From NCBI RefSeq assembly GCF_020181595.1, contig NZ_CP084028.1, forward strand, positions 2,525,445 to 2,589,444: a DNA stretch of 64,000 bases. Direction: 5' to 3'. The translations under genes were made by a program, and so were the position numbers. Below are positions 36,311 through 43,910 of the stretch, piece after piece. This DNA comes from [Mycobacterium] vasticus. GTDB lineage: Bacteria > Actinomycetota > Actinomycetes > Mycobacteriales > Mycobacteriaceae. The notes below the pieces were generated by a model. The model saw only the letters and a program-made list of their open reading frames with translations. It was not told the origin of the DNA and did not search any database. Each line of letters opens with the position of its first letter. Position 1 is the stretch's first letter.

Positions 36311-37113
36311 TGCGGGCTCTGCACCTTCTGGCCCGGGTCTGCGCCGCGCTCGCGGCGCTGGCCGCTCCGATCACGGCCTGCACCGCCCACGACAGCGGAA
36401 GGATCACCGTCGGAGTCAAATTCGACCAGCCCGGCCTGGGCGTCAAGGAACCCGACGGGACGCTGCGCGGGTTCGACGTCGACGTGGCCCGCTACGTCGC
36501 CGGGCGGCTGGGTTATCCGCCCGATCGCATCACCTGGATCGAAGCGCCGTCCGGCCAACGCGAGACGCTGCTGCGCAACGGCCAGGTCGACTATGTGGTG
36601 GCCACCTACTCGATCACCGACAACCGGCGCCGCAAAGTCGACTTCGCCGGCCCCTACCTGCTCACCGGGCAGTCACTGCTGGTGCGCACCGACAACACCG
36701 ACATCACCGGGACATCGTCGCTGCAGCACCACAAGAAGCTGTGTTCGGTGTCGGGCTCCACGCCGGCGCAGCGCATCAAGGACCGCTACCCGGGCGTGCA
36801 GCTGCAGCGCTACGACACCTACTCGGCCTGCGTGGAGGCATTGCGCAACAACGCAATCGATGCGGTGACCACCGACGACGTGATCCTCGCCGGCTATGCC
36901 GCCCAAAGTCCCGGAGCGTTCAAGCTGGTGGGCGAGCCGTTCTCGGCGGAGAGCTACGGGATCGGGGTGCGCAAGGGCGACGACGCGCTGCGCACCCAGA
37001 TCAACAATGCGCTCGTCGAGATGGAGAGCGACGGTTCGTGGCGGGCGGCGTTCACCGCCAACTTCGGCGCCGCCGGGTTCGCGGTTCCCGCGCCTCCGCC
37101 GATCGATCGATGA
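36310..37113 (+). CDS. Glutamate-type ABC importer substrate-binding lipoprotein
   Basis: This 267-residue SBP_bac_3 protein has a lipoprotein signal (hydrophobic segment to residue 19, lipobox PITAC with Cys24). The binding fold follows: ITVGVKFDQPGLGVKEPDGTLRGFDVDVARYVAGRLG, then RKVDFAGPYLLTGQSLLVR and TDDVILAGYA. The FDVDVA and YSITDNRRRKVDF segments are typical of glutamate/glutamine binders of actinobacteria. Its ATG overlaps the ATPase stop by one base, and its stop overlaps the permease ATG (ATGA). Confidence 0.94.
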   Translation: MRALHLLARVCAALAALAAPITACTAHDSGRITVGVKFDQPGLGVKEPDGTLRGFDVDVARYVAGRLGYPPDRITWIEAPSGQRETLLRNGQVDYVVATYSITDNRRRKVDFAGPYLLTGQSLLVRTDNTDITGTSSLQHHKKLCSVSGSTPAQRIKDRYPGVQLQRYDTYSACVEALRNNAIDAVTTDDVILAGYAAQSPGAFKLVGEPFSAESYGIGVRKGDDALRTQINNALVEMESDGSWRAAFTANFGAAGFAVPAPPPIDR

Positions 37114-37787
37114 TGTTCGCCCAGAATCGGGGCCAGATCCTCGAGGCGTTCACTGTCACCGTGGAATTGGCGGTGTTGTCGGGCTTTTTCGCGCTGATAC
37201 TCGGCACCGGTCTGGCCGCCATGCGGCTGGCTCCGGTGCCGGCCCTGCGGTGGCTGGGAGCCTGCTATGTCCACCTGGTCCGCAATACGCCGCTGACGCT
37301 GCTGTTGCTGCTGTGCTCGTTCGGCCTGGCCCAGACCCTGGGGGTGACGCTGGTCGATTCGCAGTCGCCGACGTCGATCGATGACAGCAACTTTCGGCTG
37401 GCCGTGCTGGGACTGAGCGTCTACACCGCGTCTTTCGTGTGCGAGGCGGTGCGTTCCGGGGTCAACACTGTGGGAATCGGACAGGCCGAGGCGGCCCGCT
37501 CGCTAGGGCTCAGTTTCACCCAGAACCTGCGGATCATCTTGCTGCCCCAGGCTTTTCGCGCGGTCATCATCCCGCTCGGGTCGGTGCTGATCGCCCTGAG
37601 CAAGAACACCACGCTGGCCTCGGCGATCGGTGTCGCCGAAGCGGCCCTGCTGATGAAGTCGATGACCGAGAACACCGCAGCCCTGCTCGCGGTAGGTGCG
37701 GTGTTCGCGACCGGCTTCGTGGTGCTCACCCTGCCGTTGGGCCTGTTGTTCGGCTATCTGGGCCGGCGCTGGACGGTGGCGCGATGA
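37110..37787 (+). CDS. Glutamate-type ABC importer permease 1
   Basis: This 225-residue permease of the HisMQ/GluC type has about five transmembrane helices. It carries the early motif LVRNTPLTLLLLL (about 60-72) and the EAA loop EAARSLGLSFTQNLRIILLPQAFRAVIIPL that docks on the ATPase. The ATG at 37110 overlaps the binding-protein stop; the open frame upstream lies inside that gene and is rejected. Its stop overlaps the next permease (ATGA). Confidence 0.93.
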   Translation: MMFAQNRGQILEAFTVTVELAVLSGFFALILGTGLAAMRLAPVPALRWLGACYVHLVRNTPLTLLLLLCSFGLAQTLGVTLVDSQSPTSIDDSNFRLAVLGLSVYTASFVCEAVRSGVNTVGIGQAEAARSLGLSFTQNLRIILLPQAFRAVIIPLGSVLIALSKNTTLASAIGVAEAALLMKSMTENTAALLAVGAVFATGFVVLTLPLGLLFGYLGRRWTVAR

Positions 37788-38662
37788 GGCCCGCCGCAAC
37801 GGTGCTCTACGACGCGCCCGGACCGCGGGCCCGCGCTCGCCATCATGGGTTGACGGTGCTGGCGCTGCTGGCCGCTGGCCTGCTGTGCTGGACGATATTT
37901 GATCGGCTGGCGGCCAAGGGCCAGTTGACGGCGGAGAAGTGGACGCCGTTTCTGACCGCCGACCTGTGGCGCACCTACGTTCTGCCCGGGGTGGCCGGCA
38001 CCCTGACGGCCGCGGCCTGGTCGATCGCGCTGGCGCTGATCCTGGGGGTCGGGCTGGGGGTCGGCCGGCTGTCGCGGATCGGGCCGGTGCACTGGACCTG
38101 CGCGGTGCTGGTCGAGTTCTTCCGGGCCATCCCGGTGCTGATCATGATGATCTTCGCCTTCTTCGTCTACGGGACGCTCGGTGTCTTTCCGCCGCAGCAG
38201 ATCGCGTTGGCCGGGGTGGTCACCGGCCTGACGCTGTACAACGGCGCCGTCATCGCCGAGATAGTCCGGGCCGGGGTATATGGGCTGCCGAGCGGACAGT
38301 CCGAGGCGGCCGCCGCGCTGGGGTTGGGCTGGGGAACCTCGATGCGGCTGGTGCTGCTGCCTCAGGCCGTCACCGCGATGCTGCCGGTGCTGGTGTCGCA
38401 ATTGGTGGTGGTGCTGAAAGACACCGCGATCGGCTACCAGATCACCTACGTGGAGATGGTCCGCCAGGGCACCGTGGTCGGCTCCCAGTACCGCAACTAC
38501 CTGCCCGCCCTGTTGGTGATCGCGGCGCTGATGATCGCCGGGAACCTGGTGCTCTCGGCGGCCGCGACCGGGCTGGAGCGGCGGCTTCGCCGGGCGCGTC
38601 ACCGGGCGCTGGAGGCGGCCGCGATCGAGCCCGAGGGCACCCCCGGTGCCCGGGTCCGTTAG
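37784..38662 (+). CDS. Glutamate-type ABC importer permease 2
   Basis: This 292-residue permease has an N-terminal helix (about 22-40) that the first permease lacks, followed by the core with VEFFRAIPVLIMMIFAF and the EAA loop SEAAAALGLGWGTSMRLVLLPQAVTAMLPV. The C-terminal tail is basic (RRLRRARHRALEAAA), as in GluD. It pairs with permease 1 to form the heterodimeric channel. It is the last gene of the operon. Confidence 0.93.
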   Translation: MRPAATVLYDAPGPRARARHHGLTVLALLAAGLLCWTIFDRLAAKGQLTAEKWTPFLTADLWRTYVLPGVAGTLTAAAWSIALALILGVGLGVGRLSRIGPVHWTCAVLVEFFRAIPVLIMMIFAFFVYGTLGVFPPQQIALAGVVTGLTLYNGAVIAEIVRAGVYGLPSGQSEAAAALGLGWGTSMRLVLLPQAVTAMLPVLVSQLVVVLKDTAIGYQITYVEMVRQGTVVGSQYRNYLPALLVIAALMIAGNLVLSAAATGLERRLRRARHRALEAAAIEPEGTPGARVR

Positions 38663-38688
38663 GCGGTGCGCGCGGTCGGCTCGGCGTC

Positions 38689-38694
38689 TAGAGT
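38689..38694 (+). promoter_or_regulatory. -10 element upstream of the 76-residue protein gene
   Basis: TAGAGT fits TANNNT and predicts a start at about 38701. The resulting 25-base leader contains the ribosome site AGGAGA before the ATG at 38726. No -35 hexamer is obvious. Confidence 0.35.
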
Positions 38695-38725
38695 CGGTCC
38701 CGACAGCTACCGACAGGAGACTTCC

Positions 38726-38956
38726 ATGGCTATCACCCCCAAGGACGCGTTCGATGCCGCCCGTGACATCGCCGCACACGCTGTTGAGAAAGCCTCCGAC
38801 ATTGTCGAGGACGCCGGGGACATCATCCGCGGGGACATTGCCGGCGGTGCCAGCGCCATCGTTCAAGACTCCATCGACATCGCCACCCACGCCGTCGAGC
38901 GGACCAAGGAAGTCTTCACCGCCAAAGACGACGCCGACGACGCCGAGGACGCCTGA
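38726..38956 (+). CDS. Small amphipathic-helix protein, unknown function
   Basis: This 76-residue acidic protein has no Cys and no hydrophobic segment. It appears to be one or two long amphipathic helices with an imperfect repeat of the form DxARDIAAHAVEKASDIVEDAGDI and DSIDIATHAVERTKEVF, about 45 residues apart. Such proteins resemble small stress-linked or CsbD/apolipoprotein-like helical proteins, but no family is recognised. A good AGGAGA ribosome site precedes the ATG. It sits between the importer operon and the convergent recX stop, three bases away. Confidence 0.7.
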   Translation: MAITPKDAFDAARDIAAHAVEKASDIVEDAGDIIRGDIAGGASAIVQDSIDIATHAVERTKEVFTAKDDADDAEDA

Positions 38957-38959
38957 GCC

Positions 38960-39505
38960 TTACACCCGGCGGCGCTCCTGCTCGGCAGCCAGCTCGTCGC
39001 GGACCACGTCGTAGGCCATCGACGGGCTGTAGCCGCGGCGGGCCAGCATCGCCACCAGCCGCCGGGTGACACGCATGTCGTCCTCGCCGAGGGTCTCCCG
39101 CCGAAGTTTGACCTGGACCAGCTGCTCGGCCCGGGCGCGCTCGGCGCCGGCGTCGATGCCGGCCAGCGCTGCGGCGATCACATCCTCATCGACGCCCTTG
39201 GTGCGCAGCTCGGCGGCCAACACCTTGCGGCCCTTGCCCGAGTGCTCACGCCGGGACCGCACCCACTGCTGGGCGAATTCGGCGTCGTCGATCAGGCCGG
39301 CCACTGCCAGCCGGTCGAGCACCCGGGTGCTGACCTCGTCGGGATAACCCCGTTTGGTCAGCTGCCCGGCGAGTTCGGCCCGGGTACGCGCCCGCGCGGT
39401 GAGCAGGCGAAGACACAGTGACTTCGCCTGCTCCTCACGCTTGGGTTCGACAGCCTCAGGAGCCTCAGGGGCCTCAGAAGTCGACGGGGGCGGGCAGTAC
39501 GTCAT
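38960..39505 (-). CDS. recX: RecA-inhibitory protein RecX
   Basis: RecX binds RecA filaments and limits strand exchange and LexA cleavage. The 181-residue protein has three-helix tandem repeats typical of Rec[51 protein letters not shown], and a C-terminal [25 protein letters not shown]. The N-terminus is extended by a Glu/Ala/Pro segment. The start lies inside recA (32 bases of overlap), so recX is translated from the recA transcript, as known for mycobacteria. Overlap with an intein-bearing recA keeps the stoichiometry tied. Confidence 0.95.
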   Translation of the reverse strand: MTYCPPPSTSEAPEAPEAVEPKREEQAKSLCLRLLTARARTRAELAGQLTKRGYPDEVSTRVLDRLAVAGLIDDAEFAQQWVRSRREHSGKGRKVLAAELRTKGVDEDVIAAALAGIDAGAERARAEQLVQVKLRRETLGEDDMRVTRRLVAMLARRGYSPSMAYDVVRDELAAEQERRRV

Positions 39506-41615
39506 CGATCAGCTCATCGGTCAGCACGGCGCCGATGCCGAGCTTCTCCTTGATCTTCTTCTCGATCTCGTTGGCCACGTCGACGTTGGTCAGCAGGAAG
39601 TTGCGGGCGTTCTCCTTGCCCTGCCCGAGCTGTTCGCCGTCGTAGGTGAACCAGGAACCGGACTTGCGGATGAAGCCCTGGTCCACACCCATGTCGATCA
39701 GCGAGCCCTCACGGCTGATGCCGCGGCCGTAGAGGATGTCGAATTCGGCCTGCTTGAACGGCGGCGACACCTTGTTCTTGACCACCTTGACCCGGGTGCG
39801 GTTGCCGACCGCGTCGGTGCCGTCCTTGAGCGTCTCGATCCGCCGGACGTCCAGGCGAACTGACGCGTAGAACTTCAAAGCCTTTCCGCCCGTGGTCGTT
39901 TCGGGCGAGTTATGCACCATCACCCCGTCGACGAAGTAGTTGTGGTTGCCCTCCACCTCGATGTCGAAGCGGTGCATCGACCGAGTCGGCGGCTTGACGT
40001 GTACGTCGAGCACCCGAGCCGGCACCAGCCGTTGGGTGGGTTCGGCGAACTGCGGGGTCACGGTGCCTTGACCGCGGAACCGCGGCAGCAGCTTGTATTC
40101 CATCGACGGCGCCATGTACGGCGCCACCAGTTCCTGAAACTTGGCGGTGGCGTCGGTGGAGAACACCAGCACCGCCTTGCCGGCCGAGCCAGCCAGCCGC
40201 AGCCGCACATCCAGCCCGTGCACGTCGCGCAGGTAATCACGCAACCGGGTCCGCGTTCCTTCGGTCATCGCCTCGACGCAGATCTCGATCCGCCCGCTGC
40301 CGCCGGCGGTGCGTTCCTGCAAGCCCTTGGAGCGCAAGGTGAATGAGCCGTCGTCCATGTACCAGATGGCCAGCGCCAGCGGCGTGAGCGCCTTGAGGTA
40401 GTCCTCGGAGAGGAACTTCTTGCCGTCCCCGAGGTACACCGCGCGCTGCAGTTCACCCAGTTCGGGAAGCGGAGTGAAGTCGACGAAGTGCGACCCCTTG
40501 GCGTTCTCCCGCGTCGAGTGCCCGATGTTGCCCATCAGCGCGGTCTTCCACTGCAGATAGTCCACCTGCTTGGCGCCGTGCCCCAGCCGGAACCGGGCAC
40601 CGTTGCGGTCGCGCCGATTCGGCGAGAGGTTTCCGTCACCCATCAGCGAGCCGAGGACAACTTGGAACTGCTGGTCGCTGAGCAGTTGCGGCTCGGCAGC
40701 CAACACCCGGTCACCGGCGATCAGTTCACCGGCTTCGGTCCAACCCCCGGGGGTCCGAATGAGGTGGTTGGGCGTGGCGGCGAACTGCGACTTCCCGTTG
40801 CCACCGGACTTCTCGACGGTGAACTGCAAGAACTTTTCGGCGGGTCCGTTGTCGAACCAGCTCACGATCTTGCGTGGCATCAACTGGTCGGCGACGGGGT
40901 CGTAGGACAGCACCTCGACGTCCATCTTGTTGTTGACGATCTTGCCGATCTTCTCGGTACTGCCGTCGGCAAGGGTCACCCGGGTGCTGTAGTTCATGCA
41001 CCCGAACATCACTCCGATTTTTTCGCGCAGCTGGTTGATGAAGATCGCGGTGGTGCCCGAGTTGTTCAGTGCGCCGGTCATCTTCCGCAGCGCCTGGCTC
41101 ATCAGCCGGGCCTGCAGGCCGACGTGGCTGTCCCCCATCTCGCCCTCGATCTCGGCGCGCGGCACCAGGGCGGCCACCGAGTCGATGACCAGGATGTCCA
41201 GCGCGCCGGAGCGGATCAGCGTGTCGGCGATCTCCAGCGCCTGCTCACCGGTGTCGGGCTGGGACACCAGCAACGCGTCGGTGTCCACCCCGAGCTTCTT
41301 GGCGTACTCGGGGTCCAACGCGTGCTCGGCGTCGATGAACGCCGCGATCCCGCCGGCGGCCTGGGCGTTGGCCACCGCGTGCAACGCCACCGTGGTCTTG
41401 CCGGAGGACTCCGGGCCGTAGATCTCAACGACCCGGCCCCGGGGCAGGCCGCCGATGCCCAGCGCCACGTCCAGCGCGATGGAGCCGGTCGGGATGACCG
41501 AGATCGGCTGACGCACCTCGTCGCCGAGGCGCATCACCGAGCCCTTGCCGAAGTTCTTGTCGATCTGGGCCATCGCCAGTTCGAGTGCTTTTTCGCGATC
41601 GGGGGCCTGCGCCAT
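39474..41615 (-). CDS. recA: Recombinase RecA precursor with in-frame intein
   Basis: The 713-residue precursor splices to a 349-residue RecA, which performs homologous recombination and triggers LexA cleavage. The N-extein (1-205) contains Walker A GPESSGKT (67-74) and Walker [10 protein letters not shown]. The intein covers 206-569, and the C-extein starts at Ser570 in [16 protein letters not shown], that is, inside the L2-loop region. This is the M. leprae-type insertion point (after GVMFG), not the M. tuberculosis site after RVKVVKNK, which is uninterrupted here. The ATG at 41615 follows GGAGA; the open frame upstream to 41741 crosses the promoters. Control: SOS box at 41712 and a RecA-independent promoter at 41665. 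Confidence 0.97.
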   Translation of the reverse strand: MAQAPDREKALELAMAQIDKNFGKGSVMRLGDEVRQPISVIPTGSIALDVALGIGGLPRGRVVEIYGPESSGKTTVALHAVANAQAAGGIAAFIDAEHALDPEYAKKLGVDTDALLVSQPDTGEQALEIADTLIRSGALDILVIDSVAALVPRAEIEGEMGDSHVGLQARLMSQALRKMTGALNNSGTTAIFINQLREKIGVMFGCMNYSTRVTLADGSTEKIGKIVNNKMDVEVLSYDPVADQLMPRKIVSWFDNGPAEKFLQFTVEKSGGNGKSQFAATPNHLIRTPGGWTEAGELIAGDRVLAAEPQLLSDQQFQVVLGSLMGDGNLSPNRRDRNGARFRLGHGAKQVDYLQWKTALMGNIGHSTRENAKGSHFVDFTPLPELGELQRAVYLGDGKKFLSEDYLKALTPLALAIWYMDDGSFTLRSKGLQERTAGGSGRIEICVEAMTEGTRTRLRDYLRDVHGLDVRLRLAGSAGKAVLVFSTDATAKFQELVAPYMAPSMEYKLLPRFRGQGTVTPQFAEPTQRLVPARVLDVHVKPPTRSMHRFDIEVEGNHNYFVDGVMVHNSPETTTGGKALKFYASVRLDVRRIETLKDGTDAVGNRTRVKVVKNKVSPPFKQAEFDILYGRGISREGSLIDMGVDQGFIRKSGSWFTYDGEQLGQGKENARNFLLTNVDVANEIEKKIKEKLGIGAVLTDELIDDVLPAPVDF
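39909..41000 (-). other. RecA intein, M. leprae-type (RecA-b) site, with LAGLIDADG endonuclease
   Basis: The 364-residue intein begins with Cys1 (CMNYSTRV) and ends with His-Asn (VMVHN), followed by Ser as the +1 nucleophile, so all splicing residues are present. The block B element TPNHLIRT carries Thr-x-x-His. The homing endonuclease domain has two dodecapeptide-like motifs, LGSLMGDGN (about 116-124) and IWYMDDGSF (about 212-220), each with the acidic metal ligand. The protein-splicing C-terminal block reads [15 protein letters not shown]. Both endonuclease and splicing parts look intact. Homing could drive its spread between recA alleles. Confidence 0.93.
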
Positions 41616-41664
41616 GATGTCTCTCCTGTAGTTCGGTTGACCGGGTATCGGTCGATTGGCCGTG

Positions 41665-41687
41665 ACGCTAGTAGCGGGGTCCGACAA
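41665..41687 (-). promoter_or_regulatory. RecA-independent DNA-damage promoter of recA (RecA-NDp motif)
   Basis: On the minus strand TTGTCGGAC is followed by eight bases and TAGCGT. This fits the mycobacterial RecA-NDp consensus tTGTCRgtg-N8-TAnnnT, which is read with PafBC after DNA damage. It lies about 50 bases upstream of the recA ATG and is the more proximal of two recA promoters. The match is by eye. Confidence 0.7.
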
Positions 41688-41704
41688 TCCGCCGAACTCT
41701 GTCC

Positions 41705-41732
41705 ACAGTAGGCGAACGAATGTTCGAATCAA
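41705..41732 (-). promoter_or_regulatory. LexA-controlled recA promoter with SOS box in the spacer
   Basis: Read on the minus strand, TTGATT (41732-41727) and TACTGT (41710-41705) form -35 and -10 hexamers with a 16-base spacer. The SOS box TCGAACATTCGTTCGC (41712-41727) matches 11 of 12 consensus positions and fills that spacer, so bound LexA would exclude polymerase. This resembles the distal P2 arrangement of M. tuberculosis recA. Confidence 0.75.
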
Positions 41733-41776
41733 GTCAGACACGCGGCGTGTCGGCGTGTCGGACTTTCACGCCCCGG

Positions 41777-42991
41777 TCAGGCCACCCGCATCACATGCGC
41801 CGAGGCGCCGATGGTGGTGTCGTCGGCGCCCATCATGGTGCGCATGAACGTCTCCTGCTCTCGGCGGCCACGGGCGGCCGCGCGGTCCAGGCCGCCCGGC
41901 AGCGCCAGTGCCGCGGCGCTGCGCACCAGGTTGATCGGCATCCGCAGCGCCTGGTACCACGGCGGGACGTAGGCCGGCAGCCCCAGCTCGCGCATCGCGC
42001 GCGGCCCCAGAAAACCACTGGTCAACGACAGATGCTGGGCGCGGGCGATCCGACGCCGCAAGCCGGCCATGCTGGCGTAGTGCCACTCGAGCGGATCGTC
42101 GGCCATCGGAATCGCCAACTGCGGCGTCGATTCGTCGGGCGCCGACAGCGCACCCAGCGTGTGGTACAGGATGCGGATGGCGTCGCGGAAGCTGCGGGGC
42201 AGCCACTCGTCGTGCACCCCCATCAGCCAGCCGACGTATCGGGTCAGGTGGGCGATGGCATCGAGTTCGGCGGGAGACAGCACCAGCCCCATCGCGAGCC
42301 CGCCCACCGGTGGGGCGATCAGCGCTCCCACCAGGGTGGCGGCCATGTCGGTCTGATTGACCGGCAGACCCCACTCGTCACCCCGCCAATCCGGTAGCGC
42401 CGCCACGTGTCGCCGGACGTACTCATGGATCAATCGGACCCGGATGGTCGCCTGGTAACCGACCCCGAGGGGCTCCAGACCGCCTTCGGCACTGACATCC
42501 AGCGCCCACTGGAAGGTCTCGGCGAACCGCTTGTTCGAGCCCTTCTCCAACACCCCGGTGCGCAGCAGGGTCTTGTTGAACGAGGAGAACCGGTAGCCGC
42601 CCAGCAAAGAGACATCACGGGCGATGTAGGTGCCGTCGGCGCCGCCGCGCCGCAGTGCCCGCTGCCCCCGGCGCAGCAGATCCATATCGACCCAGTCCGG
42701 AACCGGTTCGAACTCACCGAAGAACTCCCGCAACGGTTCCGGCGCGTCCGGCACGGCGGCCAGACCGCGCGTCAGGATCTCGTCGAAGATCGGCCGGGTT
42801 CCGGCGGTGGCCGACATCGCGTCCACCAGCAGTCGCATCGGCTCGTCGCCGACGGTCAGGTCCACACCGATCTGATGCCAGCGCTGTGGCGGGGGCTTGT
42901 CGATCCCCAGCGCACCGGCGATCAGCCGGATGCCTACCGGAACCGCACCGGGGGTATCCGGATGCCGGGTGGGAATCGGCGAGTTCGTCAA
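41777..42991 (-). CDS. DUF2236 / oxygenase MpaB-family protein
   Basis: This 404-residue protein belongs to the DUF2236 family, which includes heme-containing MpaB-like oxygenases and latex-clearing proteins. Conserved stretches are FSSFNKTLLRTGVLEKG, RIRL-type IRVRLIHEYVRRHV, a WGLPVNQTDMAATL helix and YVGWLMGVHDEWLPRS. The His in IHEYVRRH is a candidate heme ligand. The substrate is unknown; mycobacterial genomes have several such proteins. Translation starts at TTG 42991 after a strong GGGAGG, which decides the start. It is divergent from a TetR regulator across a 70-base region with an inverted repeat, so the regulator probably controls it. It is not found beside recA in M. tuberculosis. 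Confidence 0.85.
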   Translation of the reverse strand: MTNSPIPTRHPDTPGAVPVGIRLIAGALGIDKPPPQRWHQIGVDLTVGDEPMRLLVDAMSATAGTRPIFDEILTRGLAAVPDAPEPLREFFGEFEPVPDWVDMDLLRRGQRALRRGGADGTYIARDVSLLGGYRFSSFNKTLLRTGVLEKGSNKRFAETFQWALDVSAEGGLEPLGVGYQATIRVRLIHEYVRRHVAALPDWRGDEWGLPVNQTDMAATLVGALIAPPVGGLAMGLVLSPAELDAIAHLTRYVGWLMGVHDEWLPRSFRDAIRILYHTLGALSAPDESTPQLAIPMADDPLEWHYASMAGLRRRIARAQHLSLTSGFLGPRAMRELGLPAYVPPWYQALRMPINLVRSAAALALPGGLDRAAARGRREQETFMRTMMGADDTTIGASAHVMRVA

Positions 42992-43012
42992 GGCGGCCTC
43001 CCAATAGGGCGT

Positions 43013-43034
43013 TTGGACAACATTCGTGTTCCAA
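43013..43034. promoter_or_regulatory. Candidate TetR operator between DUF2236 and tetR genes
   Basis: TTGGA-N2-AC-N4-GT-N2-TCCAA is an imperfect inverted repeat of 22 bases with seven of eleven positions paired. It lies centrally between the divergent starts at 42991 and 43062, next to the -10 of the TetR gene. The position and symmetry suggest autoregulation and control of the DUF2236 gene. Confidence 0.5.
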
Positions 43035-43048
43035 ATCTAGGACGCGAG

Positions 43049-43054
43049 TAGAGT
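43049..43054 (+). promoter_or_regulatory. -10 element of the TetR gene (leaderless)
   Basis: TAGAGT ends seven bases before the ATG at 43062, with no ribosome site, so the tetR transcript probably begins at its start codon. An upstream in-frame GTG at 43053 overlaps the hexamer and is unlikely. Confidence 0.5.
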
Positions 43055-43061
43055 GCTGTCA

Positions 43062-43715
43062 ATGAAACGTCGGGAGGTGGTGCGCGACTACGGCGGCATC
43101 AGCGCCGTCGACCGTCGCGCCGAACGGCGCGCCAAGCTGCTGGCCGCCGGCCGACGACTGTGGGGCGAGTCAGGACTCCGGGACGTCACCGTGCGCGGGG
43201 TATGCGCCGAAGCCGGCCTGATCCCCCGCTACTTCTACGAGCAGTTCGGAAACCGCGACGCGCTGATCTTCGCGGTATCCGACGACGTCCGTGACCAACT
43301 GCTCGAAGCCCTGCTCACCGCCGGCGTCACCGACCCGGGCACCCTGACCGACAAACTCCGGTCCGCACTGACGGCATTTCTGGATCGCATCGCCGCCGAC
43401 CCGCACATCCATCGGATCGCCACCGACGATCTGTCCGGCGTGCCCGGCCTGACCGAACACCGCGCGCACATCCTGGAGATGATCGCCGACCTGGTCGTGC
43501 AACAGGCACCGGCCGTGCTCAGCTCCGAGACCCCCGAGCCGGCCGAGTTACGCCGGGGCGCGCTGTTCCTGGTCGGCGGGGTCAATCAGATCATCGAATC
43601 CTGGTTGGCCGATCCGGTCGAGTCCACCACCGAACTGGCCTCCGTCTGCGCCGATCTGTGCGTTTCGGTGGTCGGCAACATCATCGGGCAACCGCAGGAT
43701 CGCACTCACCACTGA
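43062..43715 (+). CDS. TetR-family transcriptional regulator
   Basis: This 217-residue protein has an N-terminal TetR helix-turn-helix (about 20-65: AKLLAAGRRLWGESGLRDVTVRGVCAEAGLIPRYFYEQFGNRDALIFAV) and an all-helical ligand domain. The recognition helix LIPRYFYEQF is typical of the family. The ligand is unknown. It likely represses the divergent DUF2236 gene and itself. Its final ten bases overlap the end of the convergent DUF3046 gene. Confidence 0.92.
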   Translation: MKRREVVRDYGGISAVDRRAERRAKLLAAGRRLWGESGLRDVTVRGVCAEAGLIPRYFYEQFGNRDALIFAVSDDVRDQLLEALLTAGVTDPGTLTDKLRSALTAFLDRIAADPHIHRIATDDLSGVPGLTEHRAHILEMIADLVVQQAPAVLSSETPEPAELRRGALFLVGGVNQIIESWLADPVESTTELASVCADLCVSVVGNIIGQPQDRTHH

Positions 43716-43900
43716 TCGCGCGGCACGTCGAAGTCCGAGCACAGCGCCCACCACACGTCGCGGGGCTCCACACCGGCCTCGATCGCCTGGGCGGCTGTCC
43801 GCCCGCCCACCGCGGACAACACGTGGTCGGTCAGCACCGACGCGCCGTAGGCCGCACCGAAACGCAGCGTGACCCGCTCGCGAAATTCAGTCAGGCGCAC
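43706..43900 (-). CDS. DUF3046 small protein (Rv2738c-like)
   Basis: This 64-residue protein with MRLTEFRERVTLRFGAAYG, a central helix and a WWALCSDFDVPRDQW ending matches the actinobacterial DUF3046 family, found next to recA in most mycobacteria. The function is unknown; the family is also annotated as a short helical protein possibly linked to RecA or RecX. The ATG at 43900 is used. The glycosyltransferase ends ten bases upstream on the same strand. Confidence 0.9.
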   Translation of the reverse strand: MRLTEFRERVTLRFGAAYGASVLTDHVLSAVGGRTAAQAIEAGVEPRDVWWALCSDFDVPRDQW

Positions 43901-43910
43901 GCGTCACAAC

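Noticed and set aside
40998..41000. RecA intein as M. tuberculosis type
   Set aside because: The M. tuberculosis site (after RVKVVKNK) is continuous here. The intein begins after GVMFG and its sequence resembles the M. leprae type.
41616..41741. 42-codon upstream extension of recA
   Set aside because: It runs through both promoters and the ribosome site; [11 protein letters not shown] is the conserved start.
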